A stretch of 64,000 nt of DNA from the NCBI RefSeq assembly GCF_007625115.1, contig NZ_VMNH01000007.1:167373-231372 (forward strand), read 5' to 3'. The stretch is from Sedimenticola selenatireducens (GTDB lineage: Bacteria; Pseudomonadota; Gammaproteobacteria; Chromatiales; Chromatiaceae). The translations under genes were made by a program, and so were the position numbers. Below are positions 24,170 to 32,234 of the stretch, in pieces (the stretch's first letter is position 1; each line of letters begins with the position of its first letter). The notes under the pieces were generated by a model that saw only the letters and a program-made list of their open reading frames with translations, was not told the DNA's origin and did not search any database.

Positions 24170-25512
24170 TGCGATCCATACAGAGTCGGCTTTTACTCGC
24201 TGCGTCGGTTGTGCTGGCGCTATTCTTAGGGCTGGGTGCCATTGCCCTTGATCGTGCCTTCAGGGATAGCCTGGAAAGTGCTCTGGAAACCCAGTTGATG
24301 GGGCAGGTTTATGCCTTATTAGGTGCCGCAGAAACCGATAATCAAGGTCGGATGCGTCTGCCCAAGACCCTTCCGGATCCTCGGCTTGTAAGCCCTGACT
24401 CGGGACTCTATGTCCAGGTTAAAGGTGAGCAGGGTAATTACCAATGGCACTCTCCCTCTAGTATCGCAAGACAACTACCTCCTCAAACACCGGTTCCGTC
24501 AGGCCAACAGCAATTTGATTATCTGAGCGACGATGAATCATTTTATCAATTGAATTATTCACTGCTCTGGGAGGACGACACAGGAAGGGAAATTGCCTAT
24601 CTTTTTACCGTCTCTGAGAGTGCGGAAAGCGTGCAGAAACGGATTGCTGTTTTCAGACGGACTATACTGCTTTGGCTTGGTGGTGCTGCATTTATCCTGC
24701 TGATCCTACAAGGTGTGGTGTTGCGTTGGGGTATGAAGCCGTTGCGCACGGTGGAAGATGACCTGCAAATGATTGAAACCGGTATGCAGGAACAGCTCCA
24801 AGGAGATTACCCGAAAGAATTGCGGCGTTTGACGCAGGGCATTAACTCACTGATCAAGCACAACAGTGCCAGTCGTGATCGCTATCGGCATAGTCTTGGT
24901 GACTTGGCCCACAGCTTAAAGACCCCCCTAGCGGTTCTACAAGGTACTGCAGAGGGCCAGGATGCTCAACAGTTACGTGAAGCTATTGCTGAACAGATAC
25001 CCCGAATGAACGAAATTATCCAGTACCAGTTGAAAGCTGCCGCTGTTGCAGGCCGGGTGGTATTTGCCCAGGCAACACCTGTTCGACCGATTATTGATCG
25101 CCTGGTGGAAACGCTGGATAAGGTCTATCACGATAAATTGATTACCTGCCGTTGTGATGTTGATGCTGAGCAGTTATTTACCGGGGAGCCGGGTGACTTA
25201 CTGGAGTGCCTTGGGAATCTCTTGGAAAATGCCTATAAATATGGCCGCTCTCAGGTGCATATCTATCTGGATGAAACAAGATCAATGAATTCAATCATTC
25301 AAGGCAGATGCCTCTGTATTGAAGATGATGGGCCGGGTATTCCACAGGCGATAAGAGTGCGTGTGCTTCGCCGGGGAGAGCGGGCTGATCAGCGAACCCC
25401 AGGTCAGGGTATTGGACTGTCTGTTGCCAGTGGCATTGTCCACTTATACGGAGGAAAACTGGAGATTGGTGATTCGCCATTGGGGGGCGCGCTTATCTCA
25501 ATCCAGATGTAG
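24169..25512 (+). CDS. Sensor histidine kinase, PhoQ-like
   Basis: 447-aa inner-membrane kinase partner of the preceding regulator. TM1 lies at residues 7-28 (LLLAASVVLALFLGLGAIAL). A periplasmic sensor domain follows to about residue 165 and TM2 is near 170-187 (LLWLGGAAFILLILQGVV). The HisKA site is His248 in DLAHSLKTPLAVLQG, and the ATPase domain has LLENAYKYG (N box), EDDGPGIP (G1) and GQGIGLSVA (G2). The sensor part resembles the Pseudomonas-type PhoQ family. An acidic patch for divalent-cation sensing is not obvious, so the stimulus is uncertain. Confidence 0.92.
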   Translation: MRSIQSRLLLAASVVLALFLGLGAIALDRAFRDSLESALETQLMGQVYALLGAAETDNQGRMRLPKTLPDPRLVSPDSGLYVQVKGEQGNYQWHSPSSIARQLPPQTPVPSGQQQFDYLSDDESFYQLNYSLLWEDDTGREIAYLFTVSESAESVQKRIAVFRRTILLWLGGAAFILLILQGVVLRWGMKPLRTVEDDLQMIETGMQEQLQGDYPKELRRLTQGINSLIKHNSASRDRYRHSLGDLAHSLKTPLAVLQGTAEGQDAQQLREAIAEQIPRMNEIIQYQLKAAAVAGRVVFAQATPVRPIIDRLVETLDKVYHDKLITCRCDVDAEQLFTGEPGDLLECLGNLLENAYKYGRSQVHIYLDETRSMNSIIQGRCLCIEDDGPGIPQAIRVRVLRRGERADQRTPGQGIGLSVASGIVHLYGGKLEIGDSPLGGALISIQM

Positions 25513-25654
25513 CCAAGGAGGTTTATTTGAAAAGTTGATCTAAAATCGCAAAAAAAAACCTAAAGCCATTGATTTTTCAGTCGTTATATCGGATTGTACG
25601 CATACTAAAAGAAGAGTTTATCCGGTTCATAACGGAGATAGGGTTGCCGATTCG

Positions 25655-26581
25655 ATGCTTAAATTGAAAAAGAGGGTAAAAGCCAGTCTACAAGTGGGTG
25701 TGGGCTTTCATGCGGATGGATTCTCTTTGACGGCAATTGACTGTACTGCGGGAAAGTGCCGGATTGAAGTATGCACTTTCTTCCCCCGGGATTCAGCGGA
25801 TGATGCCTTCACCTCAGTGCATGATGCTGTGAAGGCGCAAGGGTTGCGTGGCGTGCCGGCGGTCGCTGTACTATCCCCCGGTGACTATTCACTGTTTCAG
25901 GTCGAAGTACCTGAAGTTGAACACGAAGAGCTGAAGAGCGCTATTCGTTGGCGTATCAAAGACTTACTCGACTTTCATATTGACGATGCCGTTCTGGATA
26001 TCTTCGATCTCCCGGTTTCGCAACGCCGAACCGGCCCGCGTATGATGTATGTGGTTGTCGCGAAAAAGAGTTTGATTCAGACATACATCGATCAGATGCA
26101 GGTAATGGGTTTTGATATTGCGGCTATCGACATTACTGAGCTGACCCTACGCAATGTGCTTGCATTATCGGATAAACCGGATGCATTCCAGGCGCTGCTC
26201 TATCTGCCTCCGCGCTACGGCATGATTGAGATTGTTCAAGGAGATACGCTTTATCTGAATCGTCGAATTGAGATCAATGGCAGTGATCTGGAAGAACAGG
26301 GAGGATTTGGACTGGATGAGCAGCTCGAATCCCTGGTGTTGGAGTTACAGCGATCACTTGATTATCACGAGAGTCAGTTTGGTCTGGGCCTGATACCCGA
26401 TATCTCGATTATTGCACCGGAATCAAGAAGAGAGCGTTTGCGCGAGTTTGCTAATGAAAGTCTTGCGGCTAATGTGACACTACTCGATCTTAATGGAAAA
26501 CTTGACGGGGTGGAGTCTATAGACGCTTCGATACTCTATCGCTGTTTGCCTGCTATTGGCGCTGCCTTGAGGAGTGACTAA
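25655..26581 (+). CDS. mshI: MshI, MSHA biogenesis protein (PilM-like)
   Basis: 308-aa cytoplasmic actin-fold protein of the MSHA pilus inner-membrane platform, the counterpart of PilM. Visible features are SAIRWRIKDLLDFHIDDAV in the middle, AIDITELTLRNVLAL in the SHS2/actin-like part and ELQRSLDYHESQFG near the end, all characteristic of MshI. It opens a nine-gene run whose genes abut or overlap. No mshH (CsrD-like) gene precedes it, unlike the Vibrio and Shewanella loci. Confidence 0.88.
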   Translation: MLKLKKRVKASLQVGVGFHADGFSLTAIDCTAGKCRIEVCTFFPRDSADDAFTSVHDAVKAQGLRGVPAVAVLSPGDYSLFQVEVPEVEHEELKSAIRWRIKDLLDFHIDDAVLDIFDLPVSQRRTGPRMMYVVVAKKSLIQTYIDQMQVMGFDIAAIDITELTLRNVLALSDKPDAFQALLYLPPRYGMIEIVQGDTLYLNRRIEINGSDLEEQGGFGLDEQLESLVLELQRSLDYHESQFGLGLIPDISIIAPESRRERLREFANESLAANVTLLDLNGKLDGVESIDASILYRCLPAIGAALRSD

Positions 26582-26584
26582 GGT

Positions 26585-27196
26585 ATGCGTAAACAACAGA
26601 TTAATCTTTATCAGCCCATCTTCCGCAAGCAGCATGTGGCCTTCTCTTTTCAGGTGATGTTGATCATCCTCAGCGTAGCACTATTTGCTATGGGCTCTCT
26701 GTATGGGCTAAGTAAGTGGCATAGCGTTCAACTGAAACAGCAATACGCCTCACTGCAAGCCCAAAATCAAAGTCTGGAAACCAATGTTGCCAGTATAGCC
26801 GAGCGCATGCCCGTGCCTCAGGTGAATAAATTGTTGGAGAGTGAGCTGAAGCAACTGGTGGATAAGCGCAAGACAGGATTTGCACTATTGAATACGTTGC
26901 AGATGAGGATTGCAGCGAATAAGGAGGGTTTTTCAGGCTATTTTGAAGGCCTCGCGCGCCAGACTATTGCTGATCTCTGGTTTACCCAGGTTGCTATTTC
27001 AGAAGCGGGTGCGCATCTATCACTAAAGGGTAAAACACTGCAGCCCGAAGGCGTGCCACAGTTATTGAAAAAACTCGAAGATGCACCTGCGTTTACCGGA
27101 AAAAATTTCCAGGTGGTAGAACTGTTACGCCCTGAAGGTTTGAGTGATCCTCTCGATTTCAGCCTTATGACTGCCGTCAGGAGTAAAGAGCAGTGA
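26585..27196 (+). CDS. MshI2 / PilN-like MSHA biogenesis protein
   Basis: 203-aa bitopic inner-membrane protein. The short cytoplasmic N-terminus, RKQQINLYQPIFRKQ, contains the INLY-type motif by which PilN binds PilM. A membrane helix near residues 20-40 (FQVMLIILSVALFAMGSLYG) and a coiled coil (residues 45-75) then lead to a periplasmic domain. It follows mshI by three bases and overlaps the next gene by four. Confidence 0.88.
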   Translation: MRKQQINLYQPIFRKQHVAFSFQVMLIILSVALFAMGSLYGLSKWHSVQLKQQYASLQAQNQSLETNVASIAERMPVPQVNKLLESELKQLVDKRKTGFALLNTLQMRIAANKEGFSGYFEGLARQTIADLWFTQVAISEAGAHLSLKGKTLQPEGVPQLLKKLEDAPAFTGKNFQVVELLRPEGLSDPLDFSLMTAVRSKEQ

Positions 27197-27894
27197 GTAT
27201 AGTGTCTGCAAAATATACACTCCTGGCGAATCGATTCGATGCACTCACCTTGAGAGAGCGTTTGATGATTCTGGCATTGCTGTTGGCTGTAATGGCAGGC
27301 GCCTGGCTGAATCTGTTATGGGACAAGGAAACGCTCATTCAGAGTCAAATTAAAAGTGAAGTCGATCAGCTGAGTGAGCAGAACGATCTGCTGAATGCAA
27401 AGCTGAATGGCTTGGTACGCCAGGCCGAACAAGATCCTAATGTGGCTATCCGCAAGGAAATAGAACAGGCCAAGCAGGTTATTGAGCAGATGGAGGGGCG
27501 TATCAAAGGTACGGCAGAGGCCCTGATCGAACCTCAAGAGATGGCCAAACTCTTGGAACGCATGCTGCTCAGCAGTGACAACCTGCAGTTAGTCCGTCTC
27601 AGTACAGTCAATACTGAGGCGCTGGGTACGGCTAAAACGAAAGATGAAAAATCTATTGAAGAGGGTGATGAGAAGTCCATAAAGGCTGCGGAGCGAAATA
27701 TTTTTCGCCATGGATTTGTTGTCGAGTTTGAAGGTGATTATCTCTCGGTTTTGCGTTATTTACAGGCGCTTGAAGCATTGCCCTGGCAATTTTTCTGGGA
27801 TGGGATAGAACTGAGTGTAACGGAATATCCGGTTACACGGGTTAAATTGCAACTGCATACCCTGAGTCTTTCTGAGGGGTGGATCGGTGTTTAA
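27193..27894 (+). CDS. mshJ: MshJ, PilO-like MSHA biogenesis protein
   Basis: 233-aa bitopic inner-membrane protein with a GTG start overlapping the previous stop. One membrane helix near residues 20-36 (LMILALLLAVMAGAWLNLLW) precedes a coiled coil at 45-105 and a ferredoxin-like periplasmic domain (HGFVVEFEGDYLSVLRYLQA). It pairs with the PilN-like protein to form the periplasmic alignment complex. A charged insertion near residues 150-165 is unusual but does not break the fold. Confidence 0.88.
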   Translation: MSIVSAKYTLLANRFDALTLRERLMILALLLAVMAGAWLNLLWDKETLIQSQIKSEVDQLSEQNDLLNAKLNGLVRQAEQDPNVAIRKEIEQAKQVIEQMEGRIKGTAEALIEPQEMAKLLERMLLSSDNLQLVRLSTVNTEALGTAKTKDEKSIEEGDEKSIKAAERNIFRHGFVVEFEGDYLSVLRYLQALEALPWQFFWDGIELSVTEYPVTRVKLQLHTLSLSEGWIGV

Positions 27895-28261
27895 GTTATC
27901 GCCCAGTCAAATTTTACTGCTCATGCTATTGCCTCTATGTGCAAGCAGTGCGGAATTAAGAGATCCGATGGAACCTTATGGCTATCGGTCAGCCGGGGAT
28001 ATTCCGCTTGAATCTATTCAAAATACGCCCTTGGATGGGATTACCTTCCGACTTTCAGGTATATTTGTCGGACCTAAAGGAAATAGTGCGGTGATTAATG
28101 ATCGGCGAGTCTACGTCGGTGAGCAGATTGATGGTGCTCAGCTTGTCACAATAGATCCCCATGCAGTTGAACTCGAATTGCAAGGCGAAAAAATTAAAAT
28201 TGAATTATTGCCGATTTCCGTAAAAACACCGGCAAAGGGTTTATCCGGAGGGGGAAAATGA
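27887..28261 (+). CDS. mshK: MshK, PilP-like MSHA biogenesis protein
   Basis: 124-aa exported protein with a GTG start overlapping mshJ by 8 bp. After a signal peptide (ILLLMLLPLCASSAEL) comes RDPMEPYG, the PilP/GspC-like start motif, then a small beta domain with FRLSGIFVGPKGNSAVIND and VYVGEQIDGAQL. It links the inner-membrane platform to the secretin. The stop overlaps the mshL start (ATGA). Confidence 0.85.
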   Translation: MFKLSPSQILLLMLLPLCASSAELRDPMEPYGYRSAGDIPLESIQNTPLDGITFRLSGIFVGPKGNSAVINDRRVYVGEQIDGAQLVTIDPHAVELELQGEKIKIELLPISVKTPAKGLSGGGK

Positions 28262-30006
28262 ACCTGTTTCATCATGTGATCCGATCATCTCTGCTACCAT
28301 TCACGTTAGTGTTACTGACGGGTTGCCAGAGTATGGCGCCAAAGGATGGTGGCACCATGGCTACCATTCAGGATCATCTGAAGACACCCCCTGTAGCAGA
28401 AAAACCGGCCGCTTTGCCGCCGCCAGCCGTAACTGCCGCATTATTACCACCGGCGAATATGCAGTTGCCGAAACCCAGCAGGCGAACAACAGAAGCCCGT
28501 TTTGATGTGAATGTAAGCGAGGTGCCGGTGCGGGCATTTCTAATGGGTCTTGTCGAGGGCACTTCTTACAACATGGTGGTTCATCCACAAGTCGATGGGA
28601 CACTCTCCCTCAGTCTGAAGCAGGTGAGTATTCCTGACGTGATGGAGGTTTTGCGGGATGTCTATGGCTATGAATATCAGCGAGTACGAAGTGGTTTTCA
28701 TGTACTGCCTGCACGACTTCAATCACGGATTTTTCAGGTCAATTATCTGAACATGAAGCGCAGTGGCAGCTCACAGACTCGCGTGAGCTCAGGACAGGTA
28801 TCTGGATCGAGTAGCAGTGATGATTCTGAAAGTTCAGACACCAGTTCCAGTGGCGTCACTTCGGGTAGTGAGATCAATACTACATCAGAGGCCGATTTCT
28901 GGACCGAGCTTTCAAGTGCGCTTCAATCGATAGTGGGAAGCGGTGCCGATCGTTCCGTCGTAGTTTCTCCGCAATCGGGTATTGTTGTTATTCGGGCAAT
29001 GCCCAATGAGTTAAGAGAGGTTGAGGCCTTTCTTGAGTCAACCGATGAGGCCATGCATCGGCAAGTGATACTTGAAGCCAAGGTGATTGAGGTTGAGCTC
29101 AATGACGGTTTTCAGGCAGGTATCAACTGGGCCAAGATGATGACGGTTAATGGTGATCGCTTCAGTATTGGGCAGACGGGAAGCGGCGCCACGATGTTTG
29201 ATAATCCGGGTCGGGCGGGTGTTGAAATGGCCAGCGGGGGTATCAGTTCACCTACTGAAGCTTCACCCGTCAGCTTTACCAGCTTCTCGGCTTTTGGTGG
29301 TCTGTTTGGTGCGGCGCTTAATACCGGCAGTTTCATGGCGTTCATTGAGTTGCTCGAATCGCAGGGCAATGTACAGGTGTTATCCAGCCCACGTATCTCA
29401 ACACTGAATAATCAGAAGGCCGTGATCAAGGTAGGCAGTGATGAGTTTTTTGTCACCGATGTCTCGAGCACGACCACGACGGGTACCTCCACGACTACCA
29501 CACCGGACATCACACTGACACCGTTTTTCTCAGGGATTGCATTGGATGTGACGCCGCAAATTGATCGATTTGGCCGGGTGACTTTGCATATACATCCTTC
29601 AGTCAGTCAGGTGACCGATCAACAAAAGGTGATTCAGGTTGGTAATGAAACACAGAATCTTCCTTTGGCAAAGAGCACGGTGAGAGAGTCAGATAGCCTG
29701 GTCTATGCCCAGAGTGGCCAGCTTGTTGTGATTGGCGGGTTAATGCAGGATACCCGGGGTGAAGAGGTTGCCTCTACACCTTTGTTGGGCGATCTGCCTC
29801 TGATTGGAACACTGTTTAGACATACACGCCAGGCTGCGAAAAAGAGTGAACTGGTCATTGTGTTGAGACCAACGGTGGTCGAGAGTTCCGAAACCTGGCG
29901 ATCACGCGTATCTGAAACTGCCAATAGGATTCAGAAACTGGATCAAGGATTTCACTACGGAAGTCAGCCTGAAGTATTTGGCAATCAGGGTGAAAAAGCC
30001 GAGTGA
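28258..30006 (+). CDS. mshL: MshL, MSHA secretin (outer-membrane pore)
   Basis: 582-aa secretin lipoprotein. The lipobox LTGC puts the lipidated Cys at residue 23. An STN/N0-like segment and N-domains (RFDVNVSEVPVRAFLMGLV, YNMVVHPQVDGTLSLSL) are followed by a Ser/Asp-rich linker near residues 180-205. The secretin domain has VILEAKVIEVELNDGFQAG, LSSPRISTLNNQKAVIKVG and VVIGGLMQDTRGEE. A Thr-rich stretch near residues 405-420 lies inside the secretin domain. This pore would let the pilus cross the outer membrane. Confidence 0.95.
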   Translation: MNLFHHVIRSSLLPFTLVLLTGCQSMAPKDGGTMATIQDHLKTPPVAEKPAALPPPAVTAALLPPANMQLPKPSRRTTEARFDVNVSEVPVRAFLMGLVEGTSYNMVVHPQVDGTLSLSLKQVSIPDVMEVLRDVYGYEYQRVRSGFHVLPARLQSRIFQVNYLNMKRSGSSQTRVSSGQVSGSSSSDDSESSDTSSSGVTSGSEINTTSEADFWTELSSALQSIVGSGADRSVVVSPQSGIVVIRAMPNELREVEAFLESTDEAMHRQVILEAKVIEVELNDGFQAGINWAKMMTVNGDRFSIGQTGSGATMFDNPGRAGVEMASGGISSPTEASPVSFTSFSAFGGLFGAALNTGSFMAFIELLESQGNVQVLSSPRISTLNNQKAVIKVGSDEFFVTDVSSTTTTGTSTTTTPDITLTPFFSGIALDVTPQIDRFGRVTLHIHPSVSQVTDQQKVIQVGNETQNLPLAKSTVRESDSLVYAQSGQLVVIGGLMQDTRGEEVASTPLLGDLPLIGTLFRHTRQAAKKSELVIVLRPTVVESSETWRSRVSETANRIQKLDQGFHYGSQPEVFGNQGEKAE

Positions 30007-30009
30007 ATC

Positions 30010-30903
30010 ATGTACATAAACCACTTTGGACTTAGAGAATCCCCTTTTAGTCTGACCCCGGATACAGATTACTACTACTCTTATGCGGATCACCAGGAGG
30101 CGCTGAATGTGCTTCTGGTGGCGTTGCGTATGGGGGAAGGATTTTTAAAGATAACCGGGGAAGTGGGTACAGGAAAAACACTGATTTGCCGTAAGCTGCT
30201 CAATATCCTGGCTGACGAAGGGATGGTGACCGCCTATATACCGAACCCCTATCTTACCCCTTCTGCACTTCGCTATTGCCTGGCTGAGGAGTTGGGGGTG
30301 GAGTATCCAATGAATATTGGTGGGCATCGAGCATTGCAGCTTATCAATAAGCAGCTGATCGACTTAAAGGCCTCGGGGCGGCAGGTAATACTGTTACTGG
30401 ATGAAGCCCAAGCGCTGCCTGAAGAGACACTGGAAGCTATCCGTTTACTCACAAATCTGGAAACAGAAAAAAGTAAACTGCTGCAAGTAGTACTCTTTGG
30501 TCAGCCAGAGCTGGATGAACATTTGAACCGTTCCTCTGTCCGGCAATTAAAGCAACGCATCACCTTTTCCCATGCAATACATCCGCTTGATCGCGAAGGC
30601 TGTCAGGGCTATCTCTATCATCGGCTTCATGTGGCTGGTTACTCGGGTGAATCGCTCTTTGATGACAAGGCGCTGGATTGGCTATGCCGTGGTAGTCGGG
30701 GTATTCCTCGATTGATTAATATCCTAGCCCATAAGTCCATGATGGCAGCCTATGGTGAAGGTAAATCGACTATAGAAACGAGTCATGTAAAGCGGGCCAT
30801 TGATGATACGGAGGATGCCTTTTTTCCACCAGGCAGAATGGCTCGATTTTGGCATGCCCTGTTTAGTTCACGCTCTGCACCCGCACTTCGAGGTGGATCA
30901 TGA
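30010..30903 (+). CDS. mshM: MshM, ExeA/GspA-type AAA+ ATPase
   Basis: 297-aa AAA+ ATPase. It opens with MYINHFGLRESPFSLTPDTD, the usual MshM/ExeA N-terminus. Walker A is GEVGTGKTLICRKLL near residues 52-66 and Walker B is VILLLDEAQALP near residue 127; a winged lid with GSRGIPRLINILAHKSM follows. ExeA relatives help assemble the secretin through peptidoglycan, but MshM lacks their periplasmic peptidoglycan-binding half. It overlaps mshN by 4 bp. Confidence 0.92.
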   Translation: MYINHFGLRESPFSLTPDTDYYYSYADHQEALNVLLVALRMGEGFLKITGEVGTGKTLICRKLLNILADEGMVTAYIPNPYLTPSALRYCLAEELGVEYPMNIGGHRALQLINKQLIDLKASGRQVILLLDEAQALPEETLEAIRLLTNLETEKSKLLQVVLFGQPELDEHLNRSSVRQLKQRITFSHAIHPLDREGCQGYLYHRLHVAGYSGESLFDDKALDWLCRGSRGIPRLINILAHKSMMAAYGEGKSTIETSHVKRAIDDTEDAFFPPGRMARFWHALFSSRSAPALRGGS

Positions 30904-32231
30904 GTCTGATTAATCAGATGCTCCGTGATCTAGATAAACGCGAAAATGAGAGTGAGAAGGCGCGGGAGATTGTAACCCCGGTTCCGGTACCTCAGCGTTC
31001 AGGCGCCAAGCGGGGCGTTCGCTGGCCAATTTGGATCGTGTTTGCAGGTCTTGCGAGTGTTTTATCTGTTATTTTGGTGCCGCAGAGTCAGCAGTGGCTG
31101 AGTGGCATGCTGAATGCTAAACCGGCTGTTTCAGATACGCCCTTGACGTTACAGGATAAGACGGATTCAAGCGTTAGCAGAACATCAGACAGCGTCACAG
31201 TCAGTGAACAGATTCCACTTAAAGATCTGAAGGCCAATGATCTAGTCGATGATCGTGTTATGACGATTTCTGATCATTCGGTGGAGGTTGATCCTATTGT
31301 TCGGCCCGAAGATGCGGCGTCAAAGAATACGCTTTTAGCTGAAGTCGCGCATCCCAAATTACAGGTGCAGTCTGAATATCCTCAACGGACCAGTGATCAG
31401 CCAAAGACTGTAAGTGATCAATTGGATGAACCGACAAGTCAGCACGCTATCATTGCAACAGCTTCTATAGCTGAAGCTGATCAAAGTGAGAAAGGCAGGC
31501 CTCGTATTGATACCGATAAGGTTGTAGCAGAACAGGTAAGTGCACCTGCTGCACAGATAATAGCTTCCAAGAGCGCTCAGCCAAAAATGCCAGTGGAGCA
31601 ACAACAGGAGATCAAATCTGTTATACAAGTGAAGAAGGTAACGCCGAGACGGGTACAAGCATCTGCCGACAGCGTTTATCAAACCGCATTGCAATTTCTG
31701 AACGAAGGGAATTTATCCGATGCAGAGGCGTCACTTAGGCATGTGTTGACCCTGGATCAGCGTAATCACGAGGCACGCCGTATTTTGGCAATGCTGTTAT
31801 TGAATGCAGGGGAACGAGGTGAATTCACATCGCTCCTCAATGAGGGAATTCAGATGGCGCCTGGCCATGCGCCCTTTGTCACCTTACTCAGTAGGGCGCT
31901 GCTCGATTTTGGGGAAAACGCCAAAGCGATTCATCTACTTGAGCGGCATCTGCCAACGATGGGTGATGATGCAGAGTTACTTGAATTATTGGGGTCACTG
32001 TATCAACAGTCTGGCCAATATGCGGCTGCCATTCTGCGGTATCGTCAGCTGTTGGAGAGACAACCTGATAATGCGCGCGCTGTAGCCGGCTTGGCTATAT
32101 CGTTGGATGCATCTGGCAAGCAAGGTGAAGCGTTGAGTTTATACAAACAGGCGCTGAATTACAGGTCCTTACCTGATGAAGTGAATGAGTATGCCCGACA
32201 GCGGGTGTTGGCATTATCGGTGGAGCGATAA
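30900..32231 (+). CDS. mshN: MshN, TPR protein of the MSHA locus
   Basis: 443-aa bitopic protein. The N-terminus SLINQMLRDLDKRE is the diagnostic MshN/GspB-like motif. One membrane helix lies near residues 42-62 (WPIWIVFAGLASVLSVILVP). A long, low-complexity, acidic periplasmic linker follows (about residues 75-250), and then TPR repeats from about residue 255 to the end (ALQFLNEGNLSDAEASLRHV onward). It probably acts with MshM in secretin or platform assembly. Confidence 0.9.
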   Translation: MSLINQMLRDLDKRENESEKAREIVTPVPVPQRSGAKRGVRWPIWIVFAGLASVLSVILVPQSQQWLSGMLNAKPAVSDTPLTLQDKTDSSVSRTSDSVTVSEQIPLKDLKANDLVDDRVMTISDHSVEVDPIVRPEDAASKNTLLAEVAHPKLQVQSEYPQRTSDQPKTVSDQLDEPTSQHAIIATASIAEADQSEKGRPRIDTDKVVAEQVSAPAAQIIASKSAQPKMPVEQQQEIKSVIQVKKVTPRRVQASADSVYQTALQFLNEGNLSDAEASLRHVLTLDQRNHEARRILAMLLLNAGERGEFTSLLNEGIQMAPGHAPFVTLLSRALLDFGENAKAIHLLERHLPTMGDDAELLELLGSLYQQSGQYAAAILRYRQLLERQPDNARAVAGLAISLDASGKQGEALSLYKQALNYRSLPDEVNEYARQRVLALSVER

Positions 32232-32234
32232 GGT

